64,000 bases of DNA from the NCBI GenBank assembly GCA_964490975.1, contig CAZBEQ010000003.1:1-64000 (forward strand), read 5' to 3'. A program made the position numbers and the translations under genes. Shown here piece by piece: positions 35,495-44,075 of this stretch (positions are counted from its first letter, which is position 1; every line of letters starts with the position of its first letter). The notes under the pieces were generated by a model. It did not search any database. It was not told where the DNA came from and was given only the letters and a program-made list of their open reading frames with translations. The DNA comes from DTU013 sp964490975 (GTDB lineage: Bacteria; Bacillota; Clostridia; Acetivibrionales; DTU013).

Positions 35495-37099
35495 ATGAAA
35501 CGTAAAGCAGCACTTCTGATCTCATTACTTCTTGTATGCAGCCTGCTTTTCACTGCATGTGCCGGCGGCGGCTCAGGGAAGGTCGATACGCTGACAGTAA
35601 ATGTCGGACCTGATCCGGACACTATCGACCCTGCACTGAACTCCGCTGTTGATGGCGCTACACTGATAATCCATGGCTTTGAAGGACTTATGACTCTTGA
35701 CAAGAACGGTACTCCTGTGCCTGGTCAGGCTGAGAGCTATGATGTCAGCGAAGACGGAACAACTTACACCTTCCACCTCCGCAATGGTCTTAAATGGAGC
35801 GATGGCAAAGCCGTTACAGCAAACGATTTCGTTTATTCCTGGAATCGTGCTATCTCACCTGATACAGCAGCTGACTACTCTTATATGTTCGAAGTAATCA
35901 AAGGCTTTGACGAGGGTAAACTGGATATAACAGCTCAGGATGACAAGACCTTTGTTGTCAAGCTGAAAAACGCAGTGCCTTACTTCCTTGAACTCTGCGC
36001 ATTCCCGACTTACTCACCTGTACGCCAGGATATTATCGAAGCAAATGGTGAAGCATGGGCAGTAGATCCCAAGACATATATAGGCAACGGACCTTATAAG
36101 ATGACCGAATGGGTTCCCGGATCCCATATGATTTATGAAAAGAACAAGAATTATTGGAATTACAAGGCTCTTGGAACAGATAAGATCAAATTCGTACTGA
36201 TGGAAGACGATAATGCAATACTGAATGCCTTCCAGCAGGAAGAAATCTTATTTGCTGACAGTATGCCTAACGATGAAATAGATGCATGGAGAGACAAACC
36301 TGAATTCAACCTTGAAGGACAGCTTGGAACATATTATATTTCCTTCAATACACAGAAGGCTCCACTTAATGATCCCAAGGTACGTAAAGCATTGACCCTG
36401 GCTATTGACCGTGATTTCATATGCGTCAATATAGGTAAGTCAGGTCAGGAGCCTGCAGGCGCATTTGTACCGACAGGTCTTTCAGATGCAGATCCTGCAA
36501 AGGAATTCCGTGATATAGGTGGAAATTACTATGATCCTACAAAAGCTGCTAATGAAGCAAACCTTGCCGAGGCAAAGAAGCTTCTTGCAGATGCAGGATA
36601 TCCGGACGGCAAAGGCCTGCCGGCAATGGAATATCTCTACAATGAGGGTACGGGACATCAGCAGATAGGCGAAGCTCTTCAGGATATGTGGAAGAAGATA
36701 GGTGTCAATGTAACACTGGTTTCACAAGAATGGAGCACCTTCCTCAATACACGTAAGAATGGCGAATACTTCATCGCGCGTAACGGATGGCTCGGTGACT
36801 ATAACGATCCTATTTCATTCCTTGATATGTGGATCACAGGCGGTGGAAACAACGATGCTCAGTGGAGCAATGCGCAGTATGATGAACTTATTAAGGATAT
36901 CAAGGCTTCAACTGATACAGCAGAGCGTTATAAGCTGATGCATCAGGCAGAAGACATCATCTTTGCGGAAAGCATGCTCAGCCCGATCTACTACTATGTT
37001 GATCTGTTCCTGATCAACCAGAAGATCGAGGGCTTCTACTCCTCACCTCTGGGATACAAATACTTCATGTATGCAACAGTACCTGCTGCAGCTAAATAA
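35495..37099 (+). CDS. oppA: Oligopeptide-binding lipoprotein OppA
   Basis: Extracellular substrate-binding subunit, SBP family 5. The 534-residue precursor has a basic N-terminus, a hydrophobic signal and a lipobox FTAC with Cys22 as the lipidated residue. Family marks: TVNVGPDPDTIDPALNSAVD, YTFHLRNGLKWSDGKAVTAN and YNDPISFLDMW. It is preceded by TAGGAGGAAA and separated from oppF by 145 bases, enough for an internal promoter that would raise expression of the binding protein. A strong terminator follows. Confidence 0.95.
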   Translation: MKRKAALLISLLLVCSLLFTACAGGGSGKVDTLTVNVGPDPDTIDPALNSAVDGATLIIHGFEGLMTLDKNGTPVPGQAESYDVSEDGTTYTFHLRNGLKWSDGKAVTANDFVYSWNRAISPDTAADYSYMFEVIKGFDEGKLDITAQDDKTFVVKLKNAVPYFLELCAFPTYSPVRQDIIEANGEAWAVDPKTYIGNGPYKMTEWVPGSHMIYEKNKNYWNYKALGTDKIKFVLMEDDNAILNAFQQEEILFADSMPNDEIDAWRDKPEFNLEGQLGTYYISFNTQKAPLNDPKVRKALTLAIDRDFICVNIGKSGQEPAGAFVPTGLSDADPAKEFRDIGGNYYDPTKAANEANLAEAKKLLADAGYPDGKGLPAMEYLYNEGTGHQQIGEALQDMWKKIGVNVTLVSQEWSTFLNTRKNGEYFIARNGWLGDYNDPISFLDMWITGGGNNDAQWSNAQYDELIKDIKASTDTAERYKLMHQAEDIIFAESMLSPIYYYVDLFLINQKIEGFYSSPLGYKYFMYATVPAAAK

Positions 37100-37115
37100 A
37101 GTAAAGATCAAAAAA

Positions 37116-37140
37116 CCGGCTCACACGAGCCGGCTTTTTA
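37116..37140 (+). terminator. Rho-independent terminator of the opp operon
   Basis: Stem CCGGCTC (37116-37122) with GAGCCGG (37127-37133), loop ACAC, followed by CTTTTTA; an A-run precedes the stem. It abuts the class A palindrome copy 2. Confidence 0.9.
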
Positions 37141-37229
37141 AACAAATCAAAGGGGACGGGGGTTTTTGATTATCAATTCAATTGCCTAATTGATAATCAA
37201 AAACCCCCGTCCCCTTTGATTTGTTTAAA
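37137..37229. repeat. Class A REP-like palindrome, copy 2
   Basis: Perfect 42-base inverted repeat: arms 37137-37178 and 37188-37229, loop CAATTGCCT. It contains the same core as copies 1 and 3 but is extended outward by TTTAAAC-type sequence. The right arm covers the stop codon and last bases of the converging lexA-like gene, and the left arm touches the opp terminator. Confidence 0.93.
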
Positions 37230-37860
37230 ATTTGGAGTATCTGCCTTCAATTTTGCCGATTATTGTAACTTCATCGGCTTCAAAATTTTCCTTATCGAGT
37301 ATGCTTGAATCTGCCTTTAGAGTAATTGTTCCGTTATCCTCGACGTAGTATTTCCTCAGTAGTGTACGCGTTTCATAAAATACCAGTACTATGTCATCAT
37401 CTTCAAGTTCTGCAGATGTGTTGACTAAAATCGAATCATCAGATGTAAAACCACTTTCCTCAAGTCCGTCGCTCGGAGCTTCAAATAGAATATATTTGCC
37501 GTTTTCAGAGAGTACTTCAGGAGCAAAAGGAATGTATCTTTCTATGTTATAAATATTAGTCAGGTCATCCAGATTCCTTTTGGAAATTTTTCTGAGCTTT
37601 GGAACGAATATAGGTTTGCTATACATCTGGTCATCCTCTGAAACCAACTGAATGGATCGTGCAGCACCTAATTGCCTTCTGATTACGCCTTTCTGCTCAA
37701 GCCTGTTAAGTATGCCCTGGACAGCTCCGGGTGTCTTCTCTCCAACCAGCTCTCCTATTTCGCGCACTGTTGGGGGTATACCATTAACGTTAATGTAGTT
37801 TTCGATCACTGTATAGACTTTTTTCTGCTTCGCTGTTAAACTGCTGTAATTGGCTGTCAA
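37225..37860 (-). CDS. LexA-like repressor with a degenerate autoprotease domain
   Basis: The N-terminal winged helix is clearly LexA-type (LTAKQKKVYTVIENYINVNG; IPPTVREIGELVGEKTPGAV). The C-terminal half aligns with the S24 domain (NIYNIERYIPFAPEVL; EADEVTIIGKIEG), but the Ala-Gly cleavage site is replaced by SKRN, the GDSM catalytic serine motif by PSDG, and the lysine region TVKRFY by LLRKYY. It probably binds DNA but may not self-cleave. The sequence AAGGGTGATT suggests the TTG at 37860 as start (211 residues); a GTG at 37869 is the alternative. It is not clear whether it is the SOS regulator. Confidence 0.82.
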   Translation of the reverse strand: MTANYSSLTAKQKKVYTVIENYINVNGIPPTVREIGELVGEKTPGAVQGILNRLEQKGVIRRQLGAARSIQLVSEDDQMYSKPIFVPKLRKISKRNLDDLTNIYNIERYIPFAPEVLSENGKYILFEAPSDGLEESGFTSDDSILVNTSAELEDDDIVLVFYETRTLLRKYYVEDNGTITLKADSSILDKENFEADEVTIIGKIEGRYSKF

Positions 37861-38147
37861 TTTAATCACCCTTCATATTTAATACTTAACATAATATTAA
37901 ACAGTTTAACAGAATTAAGTTAAATAATCAAATTAAATAATACCAATAATGCCTATTTTGTGCACAATAAGAGCAAACAATTAAAAGTTAATAGAAATTT
38001 AACAATTTCATTTTTTTGCAAAAAAATATGAATGTATATCGTAAGTTATATCTGTAAAAAATAATATATTGTCAGTGGAAGAAGATCCACATCGATAAAT
38101 ATATGAACAGCGAGAAATGATCTCAAGCCAGGGAGAGACCTTACGAT

Positions 38148-39263
38148 ATGTTTAAACTGCTGAAAAATGTTGAATTATATGCGCCTGAATACATAGGTAG
38201 ACAGGATATACTCATAGCATTTGACAAAATAGCACAGATATCTCAAAGCATAGCCCCCCCTGAGAGTTTGCAGGTTGAGGTGACAGAATGCAGCAATATG
38301 ATAGCATTTCCGGGTTTTATTGACCAGCATGTCCATATAACAGGCGGCGGTGGTGAACAGGGCCCTAAAAGCATAATTGGTCCTTTGTCCGCAGCAGAAA
38401 TTATAAAGGCAGGCATAACCACAGTAGTGGGGATCCTTGGCGATGACGGAGTAGGTAAAAGTATGCAGGGGCTGTTGATGAAAGCACGGTCGCTTGAAGC
38501 TGAGGGACTGACTGCCTATATTTACACAGGCAACTACGGCATCCCACCGGTTACTGTTACCGGCAGTGTATTGACTGACATCGCCATCATTGACAAAATC
38601 ATCGGTGCAGGAGAAATAGCCATTTCTGATTACAGATCTTCTTATCCAACCAGGGATGAGCTTGCAAAGCTGGCGCATGAAGCCATTACAGGGGGAATGC
38701 TTGGTGGCAAGGCAGGTGTCGTTCATCTGCATGTCGGCGACGGTAAATCCCGCCTTGATCCCCTGTTTGAACTGCTGAATGCGACAGATTTTCCTATTGA
38801 TATGTTTGTTCCGACACACCTGAACAGAAATAAGGCTCTTTTTGAACAAGCCGTTCAATATCATAACAACGGAGGCATCGTTGATCTGACCGCAGGTGAA
38901 AATACAGACGCCGGCATATGCGTTCCGGATTGCCTGGAGAGGTTGATGAAGACAGAATCAGGTCTGGAAAGGATCACAGTATCTTCAGATGGAAACGGCA
39001 GCGGTGCGGGGACATCTCATACTGAAACCAGTAGTGTGACAGCCCTTTTCAATGATTTTCGGACTGCCGTAGTGGATTATGGACTGCAGACGGAACAGAT
39101 ATTGAAGACAGTCACTGAGAACGTTGCAAGAGTACTGAAGCTTTATCCTGCTAAAGGCAGGATCGCGGTAGGAAGCGATGCAGATATACTATTGGTCGGA
39201 AAGGCCTCGTTTATGCCGGAGCTGTTGATTTCGAGAGGGAGTATATTCAAAACTGATATATGA
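38148..39263 (+). CDS. iadA: Isoaspartyl (beta-aspartyl) dipeptidase
   Basis: Peptidase M38 zinc enzyme that cleaves beta-Asp dipeptides. The 371 residues show the amidohydrolase metal motifs: GFIDQHVHITGGGGEQGP (HxH), the VHLHVGDGKSRLDPLFELL segment, PTHLNRNKALFEQ, and the Asp in TVSSDGNGS. A short distance downstream are cyanophycinase and cyanophycin synthetase, so the likely physiological substrate is beta-Asp-Arg released from cyanophycin. Repair of isoaspartyl peptides is the alternative role. The ribosome site is GGGAGAG. Confidence 0.92.
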   Translation: MFKLLKNVELYAPEYIGRQDILIAFDKIAQISQSIAPPESLQVEVTECSNMIAFPGFIDQHVHITGGGGEQGPKSIIGPLSAAEIIKAGITTVVGILGDDGVGKSMQGLLMKARSLEAEGLTAYIYTGNYGIPPVTVTGSVLTDIAIIDKIIGAGEIAISDYRSSYPTRDELAKLAHEAITGGMLGGKAGVVHLHVGDGKSRLDPLFELLNATDFPIDMFVPTHLNRNKALFEQAVQYHNNGGIVDLTAGENTDAGICVPDCLERLMKTESGLERITVSSDGNGSGAGTSHTETSSVTALFNDFRTAVVDYGLQTEQILKTVTENVARVLKLYPAKGRIAVGSDADILLVGKASFMPELLISRGSIFKTDI

Positions 39264-39333
39264 CACATATTTACACAAATTGATATGTATATTGAATATC
39301 TGAGTTTTAAAGAATAAATATTGAGGTGATAGA

Positions 39334-39609
39334 ATGGATAAAATGGACCAGGCAAGCATTTCGTGCAGAACTTCTACCAAAGCAGGCATCATAATTTGCA
39401 CTGCTGCGGGTTGGCTGGCAGCAGTAGTATCGTTAGTAAGATACCCGTTTATATTTGGAGTTGTGGCCATAATTCTCGGCATACGGATCAGTAAAAATGG
39501 AAACAGGGCCGGTATGCCTCTGATTGCAGGGAGTATTCTGCTAATGGCTCTTGGTCTGATATTTAACACTATAATATATGACTATTTAAAAAATGCCATA
39601 GGTACATAA
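39334..39609 (+). CDS. Small membrane protein between iadA and cphB
   Basis: Function unknown. The 91-residue product has about three hydrophobic segments (AGIIICTAAGWLAAVVSLV; YPFIFGVVAIILGIRI; MPLIAGSILLMALGLIFNTI), a short polar N-terminus and the DUF4190-like pattern of a Gly-rich loop with RISKNGNRAG. The ribosome site GAGGTGATAG precedes the ATG. It is co-directional with the cyanophycin genes and may be co-transcribed, but nothing links it to their chemistry. Confidence 0.65.
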   Translation: MDKMDQASISCRTSTKAGIIICTAAGWLAAVVSLVRYPFIFGVVAIILGIRISKNGNRAGMPLIAGSILLMALGLIFNTIIYDYLKNAIGT

Positions 39610-39688
39610 AATTCTCAAATGTCCTGTGGCTGCAGCCGGGGCAGGTAATACGGGCAGCCGGCCGCTTATGAGCATTAGCAAGGGGTAG

Positions 39689-40531
39689 ATGGTGAACATA
39701 ATGAATGCGGGTAATTTGATAATAATAGGCGGAGCTGAGGATAAGGCAGGAGAATGCCTGATTCTTAAGTCATTTGTAAGTCTTTCGGGAGCTTCCAGAG
39801 CAAAAATAGCAATAATCACAACTGCGACAGAAAAGCCGGTCGAAGCAGGTAATCAGTATCAGTCGCTTTTTGTAAGTATGGGAGCTCAGGAATCGACTTT
39901 TTTGGATATTAATTCACGTGATGATGCCGAACAGGAAATAAATGCAAAGCTTATATCTGAATCAACAGGTGTTTTTTTCACCGGAGGAGACCAATTAAGG
40001 ATCACAAGCATACTGGGAGGTACCAAAGCATATGAGGCGCTGCACACTGCCTACAGATCCGGCGCCGTAATCGCAGGTACAAGTGCAGGAGCATCCGCTA
40101 TGAGCAGGACGATGATCGTTGACGGGAATAATTATGATGCGGCAAGAAAATGCACGCTCAAAATGGCACCCGGACTGGGACTTCTGGAGAGGGCTCTCAT
40201 TGACCAGCATTTCCATCAAAGGGGCAGAATAGGCAGGCTGCTGTGTGGAGTTGCTGAGAATCCCTCTATCCTTGGAATCGGCATCGATGAGGATACGGCA
40301 GTCAGAGTATTCCCGGATGACCATTTTGAAGTATTAGGAAGCAACTCTGTTACTGTTGTGGATGGAAAGGACATAAAAAGCTCCAATGTCTCCGAATTGA
40401 AACCGGATGAAAACCTGGCTATTGCAAATGTTGTACTGCATGTTTTGCCTGCCGGATACGGTTATGATCTGGTTGAGCGGAAGGTATTAAGGTTAGGGGA
40501 GAATAATGAGAGGGGACACACCTCCATATAG
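39689..40531 (+). CDS. cphB: Cyanophycinase
   Basis: Serine exopeptidase (S51-like) that cuts cyanophycin to beta-Asp-Arg dipeptides. The 280-residue product has the family blocks IIGGAEDKAGECLILKSFVS, FFTGGDQLRITS, the nucleophile elbow GTSAGASAMSRTMI, and DQHFHQRGRIGRLL. AAGGGGT at 39680-39686 suits a GTG at 39692 or the ATG at 39701 at least as well as the listed ATG at 39689. Its last 20 bases overlap the start of a class B repeat, and cyanophycin synthetase follows. Confidence 0.93.
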   Translation: MVNIMNAGNLIIIGGAEDKAGECLILKSFVSLSGASRAKIAIITTATEKPVEAGNQYQSLFVSMGAQESTFLDINSRDDAEQEINAKLISESTGVFFTGGDQLRITSILGGTKAYEALHTAYRSGAVIAGTSAGASAMSRTMIVDGNNYDAARKCTLKMAPGLGLLERALIDQHFHQRGRIGRLLCGVAENPSILGIGIDEDTAVRVFPDDHFEVLGSNSVTVVDGKDIKSSNVSELKPDENLAIANVVLHVLPAGYGYDLVERKVLRLGENNERGHTSI

Positions 40532-40598
40532 AGATAGGCTTTGGTTGCTGAGGAATGTCCCCTTTGAAGCGGGGTTCAGGGCTGAGGAATGTCCCCTT
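40511..40598. repeat. Class B REP-like element between cphB and cphA
   Basis: An AGGGGACACACCTCC end (40511 onward) faces two direct copies of GCTGAGGAATGTCCCCTT (40547-40564 and 40581-40598), which are imperfect complements of it. It begins inside the cphB 3' end and ends 13 bases before the cphA ribosome site. Related sequences occur at 49467-49521 and 60313-60369. Confidence 0.75.
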
Positions 40599-40622
40599 AT
40601 GACAGAATTAGGAGGGAAATTC

Positions 40623-43301
40623 GTGGATATTATTAATATACAGCCGTACAAGGGCAGGAATATTCATAGTCATAATCCTGTTATTAAGGCTGTTGTAGAT
40701 CTTGGAAATCTGTATGATACACCGACAAGAAAGATAGATAGATTTAATGAACGGCTGCTTAAAATGCTGCCAGGCCTAAAAAGCCATGTTTGCTCTCTGG
40801 GCTATGAAGGAGGATTTGTTGATAGGCTTGAAGAAGGGACATACCTCACACATGTGACGGAGCATATGGTACTTGAAATGCAAGCGCAAATGGGGTATGA
40901 AGTGAATTATGGCAAAAGTAGGGCTACAGACAAGCCTTCGGTTTATTATCTGATCTTTGAGTATAGAAATGAAAAATTCGCAATAGAGTGCTTGCTGGCA
41001 TCGGTAGAAATCATTAATATGCTTATAAATGGTGAAATGCCGGATATCGATGCCATATCAGAACATCTGAGGCGAATGGCGGCTGAATCGGATCTGGGCA
41101 CCAGCACGGGCGCGATTTTTGAAGAAGCCCGAAGGAGAAGCATTCCTGTGACATGTCTCGAACACTCCAGCGTGCTGCGGCTTGGCAATGGGAAATATTC
41201 AAGGTATATTGAGGCATCGCTGACCGATAGGTGCGGTTGTATAGCTGTTGACATTGCCGGCAACAAGCATCTTACAAAGCAGGTGTTATCCGAGGCAGGA
41301 ATACCTGTTCCGAGAGGAGATATAGCCTATACCTGCAGATCGGCGGCGGTGGCTGCTTCAGTATTAGGCTGGCCGGTAGTTGTCAAGCCGTTTGATGCAA
41401 ATCAGGGAAAAGGAGTATTCACTAACATTTCGAATACTAAAGAGCTTGAAGCAGCATTTGATACAGCAACCAGATACAGCCATGCAGTACTTGTAGAAAA
41501 GTATATACCCGGAAAGGATTACAGGCTCCTTGTGATAGGTGGTAAATTGGCAGCGGCAGCGGAAAGAAGGGCGCCCTTTGTAAAGGGCGATGGTATCAGC
41601 ACGATAAGCCAGCTGGTCGAAATCGAGAATCGCAATCCCTTAAGGGGCGATGATCATGAAAAACCTCTTACTATCATTAAGATAGATGATATGTCAAGGC
41701 AGGTACTTGTTAAAAGTGGTTACACGGAAGATAGCATACCTGCGGTTGACGAAACAGTTCTGCTGCGCTTAAATGGAAATCTGAGTACCGGTGGAACGGC
41801 AAGGGATTGTACTGACGAGGTCCATCCATACAATGCAGAGTTGGCTGTTAAAGCCGCTCAATTGATGGGGCTTGATGTTGCAGGAATAGATATAACCTGC
41901 AATGATATATCAAAGCCTTTGGATGAAGCTAACGGAGCACTTATCGAAGTGAACGCGGCGCCTGGTCTTAGAATGCATATATACCCTACAGAAGGCGCTC
42001 CGAGAAATGTAGCGGGTGATATACTTGACTACATGTATCCGCAGGGTAAACCAGCAAGTGTTCCGATCGTTTCGGTTACCGGTACTAATGGCAAGACAAC
42101 AGTTGCCAGAATGATCGCGCATACATTGGGCTTGGACGGTACGGTTGTGGGTATGACCAGTACCAGCGGTATTTATATCGGAGGGGAATGTATCCTTAAG
42201 GGCGATAACACAGGATTTTTGAGTGCTGCGCAGGTGCTTGGGGATACAAGGGTCGAGGCAGCCGTGCTTGAAACGGCGCGCGGTGGTATTATAAAACGAG
42301 GGCTTGGGTATGATCTTGCAGATGTGGGGGTTATAGTCAACATCAGTGACGATCACATTGGCATCGATGGAATAGATACAATTGAAGAACTGGCAAAGGT
42401 CAAGTCGCTTGTAGCAGAGGCAGTGAAACCTGATGGTACAGCTGTCCTGAATGCTGACGACAAGATGACTCCTGTTATATTGAAAAGAATCACCTGTAAG
42501 CCATTGCTATTTTCACGCAGTTATGACAACCTGTTGATTCAAAAGGCGGTCAAGGAAGGTAGCAGGGCAGTGTATGTCAGGGAAGGTGCGGTATACATCT
42601 TATCAAGCCCCGATGAAATACAAATTGCCCGTATCGAGGATATTCCCGTGACTTATGGTGGTAAAGCGTCTTGTAATATTGAAAATACACTGGCCGCAGT
42701 CTCATCATTATTTGCACTGGGAGTACCGCCTGTAAGGATAAGGCAGGGCATACTTGATTTTAAGCCCGATACCTCAATAAACCCCGGAAGGTTTAATATC
42801 TTCTATATGGATGGTTTTTCGGTCATGCTGGATTATGGACACAATATAGCCGGTTATAATGCCGCTATTGAGATGGTAAAAAGCTTTCACGCATCTGTGT
42901 ATACCGGAGTGATCGGCATGCCAGGCGACCGAAGGGATGAGAGTATCAGCGAAGTAGGCAGGCTTTGCGGACGGTCATTTTCAAAGGTCTATATAAAAGA
43001 AGACAGTGACCTTAGGGGCAGAAATGCGGGAGAAGTTGCCGATCTGCTTTATAGCGCCGTTATTTCCGAAGGTATGGATAATGAAGAGGTAAGTGTCATA
43101 TATCAGGAGGAAAGAGCTTTGGAGGCTGCAATAATGAATGCTGTGCCGGGGGAAATGATCATTATGTTTTATGAGGAGTTCGAGCCGGTAGTCGGGGTTA
43201 TCGAGAAATGCCGCAAAGTGCTTGACAAGAGAGGCCAGAAAAATAATATATCTAACAAGCAGAATAACCCATCAAGCTTGGAAAGCTCTGCTGCAGGCTG
43301 A
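40623..43301 (+). CDS. cphA: Cyanophycin synthetase
   Basis: Polymerises aspartate and arginine into cyanophycin, a nitrogen store. The product is 892 residues. It has an N-terminal domain starting VDIINIQPYKGRNIHSHNP, a central ATP-grasp domain (ITKQ-type loops; WPVVVKPFDANQGKGVFTN near residue 255; LIEVNAAPGLRMHIYP) and a C-terminal Mur-ligase domain with P-loop VTGTNGKTTVAR near 486. The GTG at 40623 with GGAGGG upstream is chosen: the longer frame from 40506 reads through the class B repeat and adds 39 unrelated residues. The match to CphA1 is full length. Confidence 0.95.
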   Translation: MDIINIQPYKGRNIHSHNPVIKAVVDLGNLYDTPTRKIDRFNERLLKMLPGLKSHVCSLGYEGGFVDRLEEGTYLTHVTEHMVLEMQAQMGYEVNYGKSRATDKPSVYYLIFEYRNEKFAIECLLASVEIINMLINGEMPDIDAISEHLRRMAAESDLGTSTGAIFEEARRRSIPVTCLEHSSVLRLGNGKYSRYIEASLTDRCGCIAVDIAGNKHLTKQVLSEAGIPVPRGDIAYTCRSAAVAASVLGWPVVVKPFDANQGKGVFTNISNTKELEAAFDTATRYSHAVLVEKYIPGKDYRLLVIGGKLAAAAERRAPFVKGDGISTISQLVEIENRNPLRGDDHEKPLTIIKIDDMSRQVLVKSGYTEDSIPAVDETVLLRLNGNLSTGGTARDCTDEVHPYNAELAVKAAQLMGLDVAGIDITCNDISKPLDEANGALIEVNAAPGLRMHIYPTEGAPRNVAGDILDYMYPQGKPASVPIVSVTGTNGKTTVARMIAHTLGLDGTVVGMTSTSGIYIGGECILKGDNTGFLSAAQVLGDTRVEAAVLETARGGIIKRGLGYDLADVGVIVNISDDHIGIDGIDTIEELAKVKSLVAEAVKPDGTAVLNADDKMTPVILKRITCKPLLFSRSYDNLLIQKAVKEGSRAVYVREGAVYILSSPDEIQIARIEDIPVTYGGKASCNIENTLAAVSSLFALGVPPVRIRQGILDFKPDTSINPGRFNIFYMDGFSVMLDYGHNIAGYNAAIEMVKSFHASVYTGVIGMPGDRRDESISEVGRLCGRSFSKVYIKEDSDLRGRNAGEVADLLYSAVISEGMDNEEVSVIYQEERALEAAIMNAVPGEMIIMFYEEFEPVVGVIEKCRKVLDKRGQKNNISNKQNNPSSLESSAAG

Positions 43302-43316
43302 TTTGTTGCATTAAAA

Positions 43317-43341
43317 AGGGCGGGGTTTGATACCCCGCCCT
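43317..43341 (-). terminator. Terminator of the zinc-ribbon gene
   Basis: Ten-base-pair G+C-rich stem (AGGGCGGGGT, 43317-43326, with 43332-43341), loop TTGAT. On the minus strand it is followed by TTTTT, so it serves the minus-strand gene; on the plus strand no T-run follows cphA. Confidence 0.88.
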
Positions 43342-43354
43342 GAATATGTAAGTG

Positions 43355-43831
43355 TTATAGCTTTGTTCCGCAGTTTGTGCAGAAAGCCGAACCGGGTGCC
43401 AGCGTCGAACCGCAGGAGGGACACACCTGTGCAGGTGCAGAAGCAGCCTGTACTGCTTCGGCGGTTTGGCCGATGTCATTTCTGGCGCCGCATTTTGAAC
43501 AGAAGATCTGAGCTCTATCCATTTCAGCTCCGCACCCAACGCAGAATTTGACACCTTTAACTTCTGCTATTTTTTCCTTCAAAGCTTTAATATTTTGTTC
43601 GTGGCTCACGATCTGTTCGCAGGCTTCCTGCAGGTAATCTTCAGTGCCTCCGTTTGCCATGAACTTTTCAAATACGGTTTTACCCAATTGTACATATAGC
43701 TTTTGTATTTTGTCTTCTTCAGCATTGACATTAGCATTGAGTTTGGTGGTTTCGACTATTTCACTTGACTTCTTTGCAGCTGCCTGTGCAGCTTCACCGA
43801 CTTTTTTTCCAAAATTCTCGAGAAATGCCAT
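43355..43831 (-). CDS. Zinc-ribbon protein with N-terminal helical region
   Basis: Function unknown. The 158 residues start with a Lys/Ala-rich helical segment (MAFLENFGKKVGEAAQAAAK), continue with a coiled-coil-like part (QIVSHEQNIKALKEKIAEVK), and end in two zinc ribbons: CVGCGAEMDRAQIFCSKCG and CPSCGSTLAPGSAFCTNCG. The second ribbon sits at the extreme C-terminus. The ribosome site GGAGGTAT lies before the ATG. It converges with cphA. Such double-ribbon proteins are common in clostridia and usually unassigned. Confidence 0.8.
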   Translation of the reverse strand: MAFLENFGKKVGEAAQAAAKKSSEIVETTKLNANVNAEEDKIQKLYVQLGKTVFEKFMANGGTEDYLQEACEQIVSHEQNIKALKEKIAEVKGVKFCVGCGAEMDRAQIFCSKCGARNDIGQTAEAVQAASAPAQVCPSCGSTLAPGSAFCTNCGTKL

Positions 43832-43931
43832 TGAAATACCTCCATTCTAAATTAGCATACAGATCCATGTATACATTTACATAACTATTATAAGTAATAT
43901 TCCCATGATATTCAATAGATGATTTCCCAAA

Positions 43932-44007
43932 AATCAATGGGGACGGGGGTTTTTGATTATCAATAAGTTTGTTAATTGATAATCAAAAACCCCCGTCCCC
44001 ATTGATT
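43932..44007. repeat. Class A REP-like palindrome, copy 3
   Basis: Perfect 33-base inverted repeat: arms 43932-43964 and 43975-44007, loop of ten bases. It shares the core with copies 1 and 2; the variable arm base is T here and its partner is A. It ends seven bases before the -35 box of the downstream dehydrogenase promoter. Confidence 0.93.
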
Positions 44008-44013
44008 GTCTCC

Positions 44014-44042
44014 TTGTCCCCTGACTGGTAAAAAGGTATAAT
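44014..44042 (+). promoter_or_regulatory. Sigma-A promoter of the alcohol dehydrogenase gene
   Basis: TTGTCC (44014-44019), 17-base spacer, TATAAT (44037-44042), 33 bases before the start codon. Confidence 0.7.
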
Positions 44043-44075
44043 AAGGGATAAGAAAATGGGTTAACAGGAGGCAGT

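Noticed and set aside
37870..38147. SOS box (Firmicute CGAAC-N4-GTTCG) near the LexA-like gene
   Set aside because: No such sequence was found in the divergent region; it contains only A+T-rich DNA and a short GTGGA/TCCAC hairpin.
43932..44007. Class A palindromes as ordinary terminators only
   Set aside because: The arms are far longer than terminators, lack T-runs after the stem, and copy 2 lies beside a separate clear terminator.
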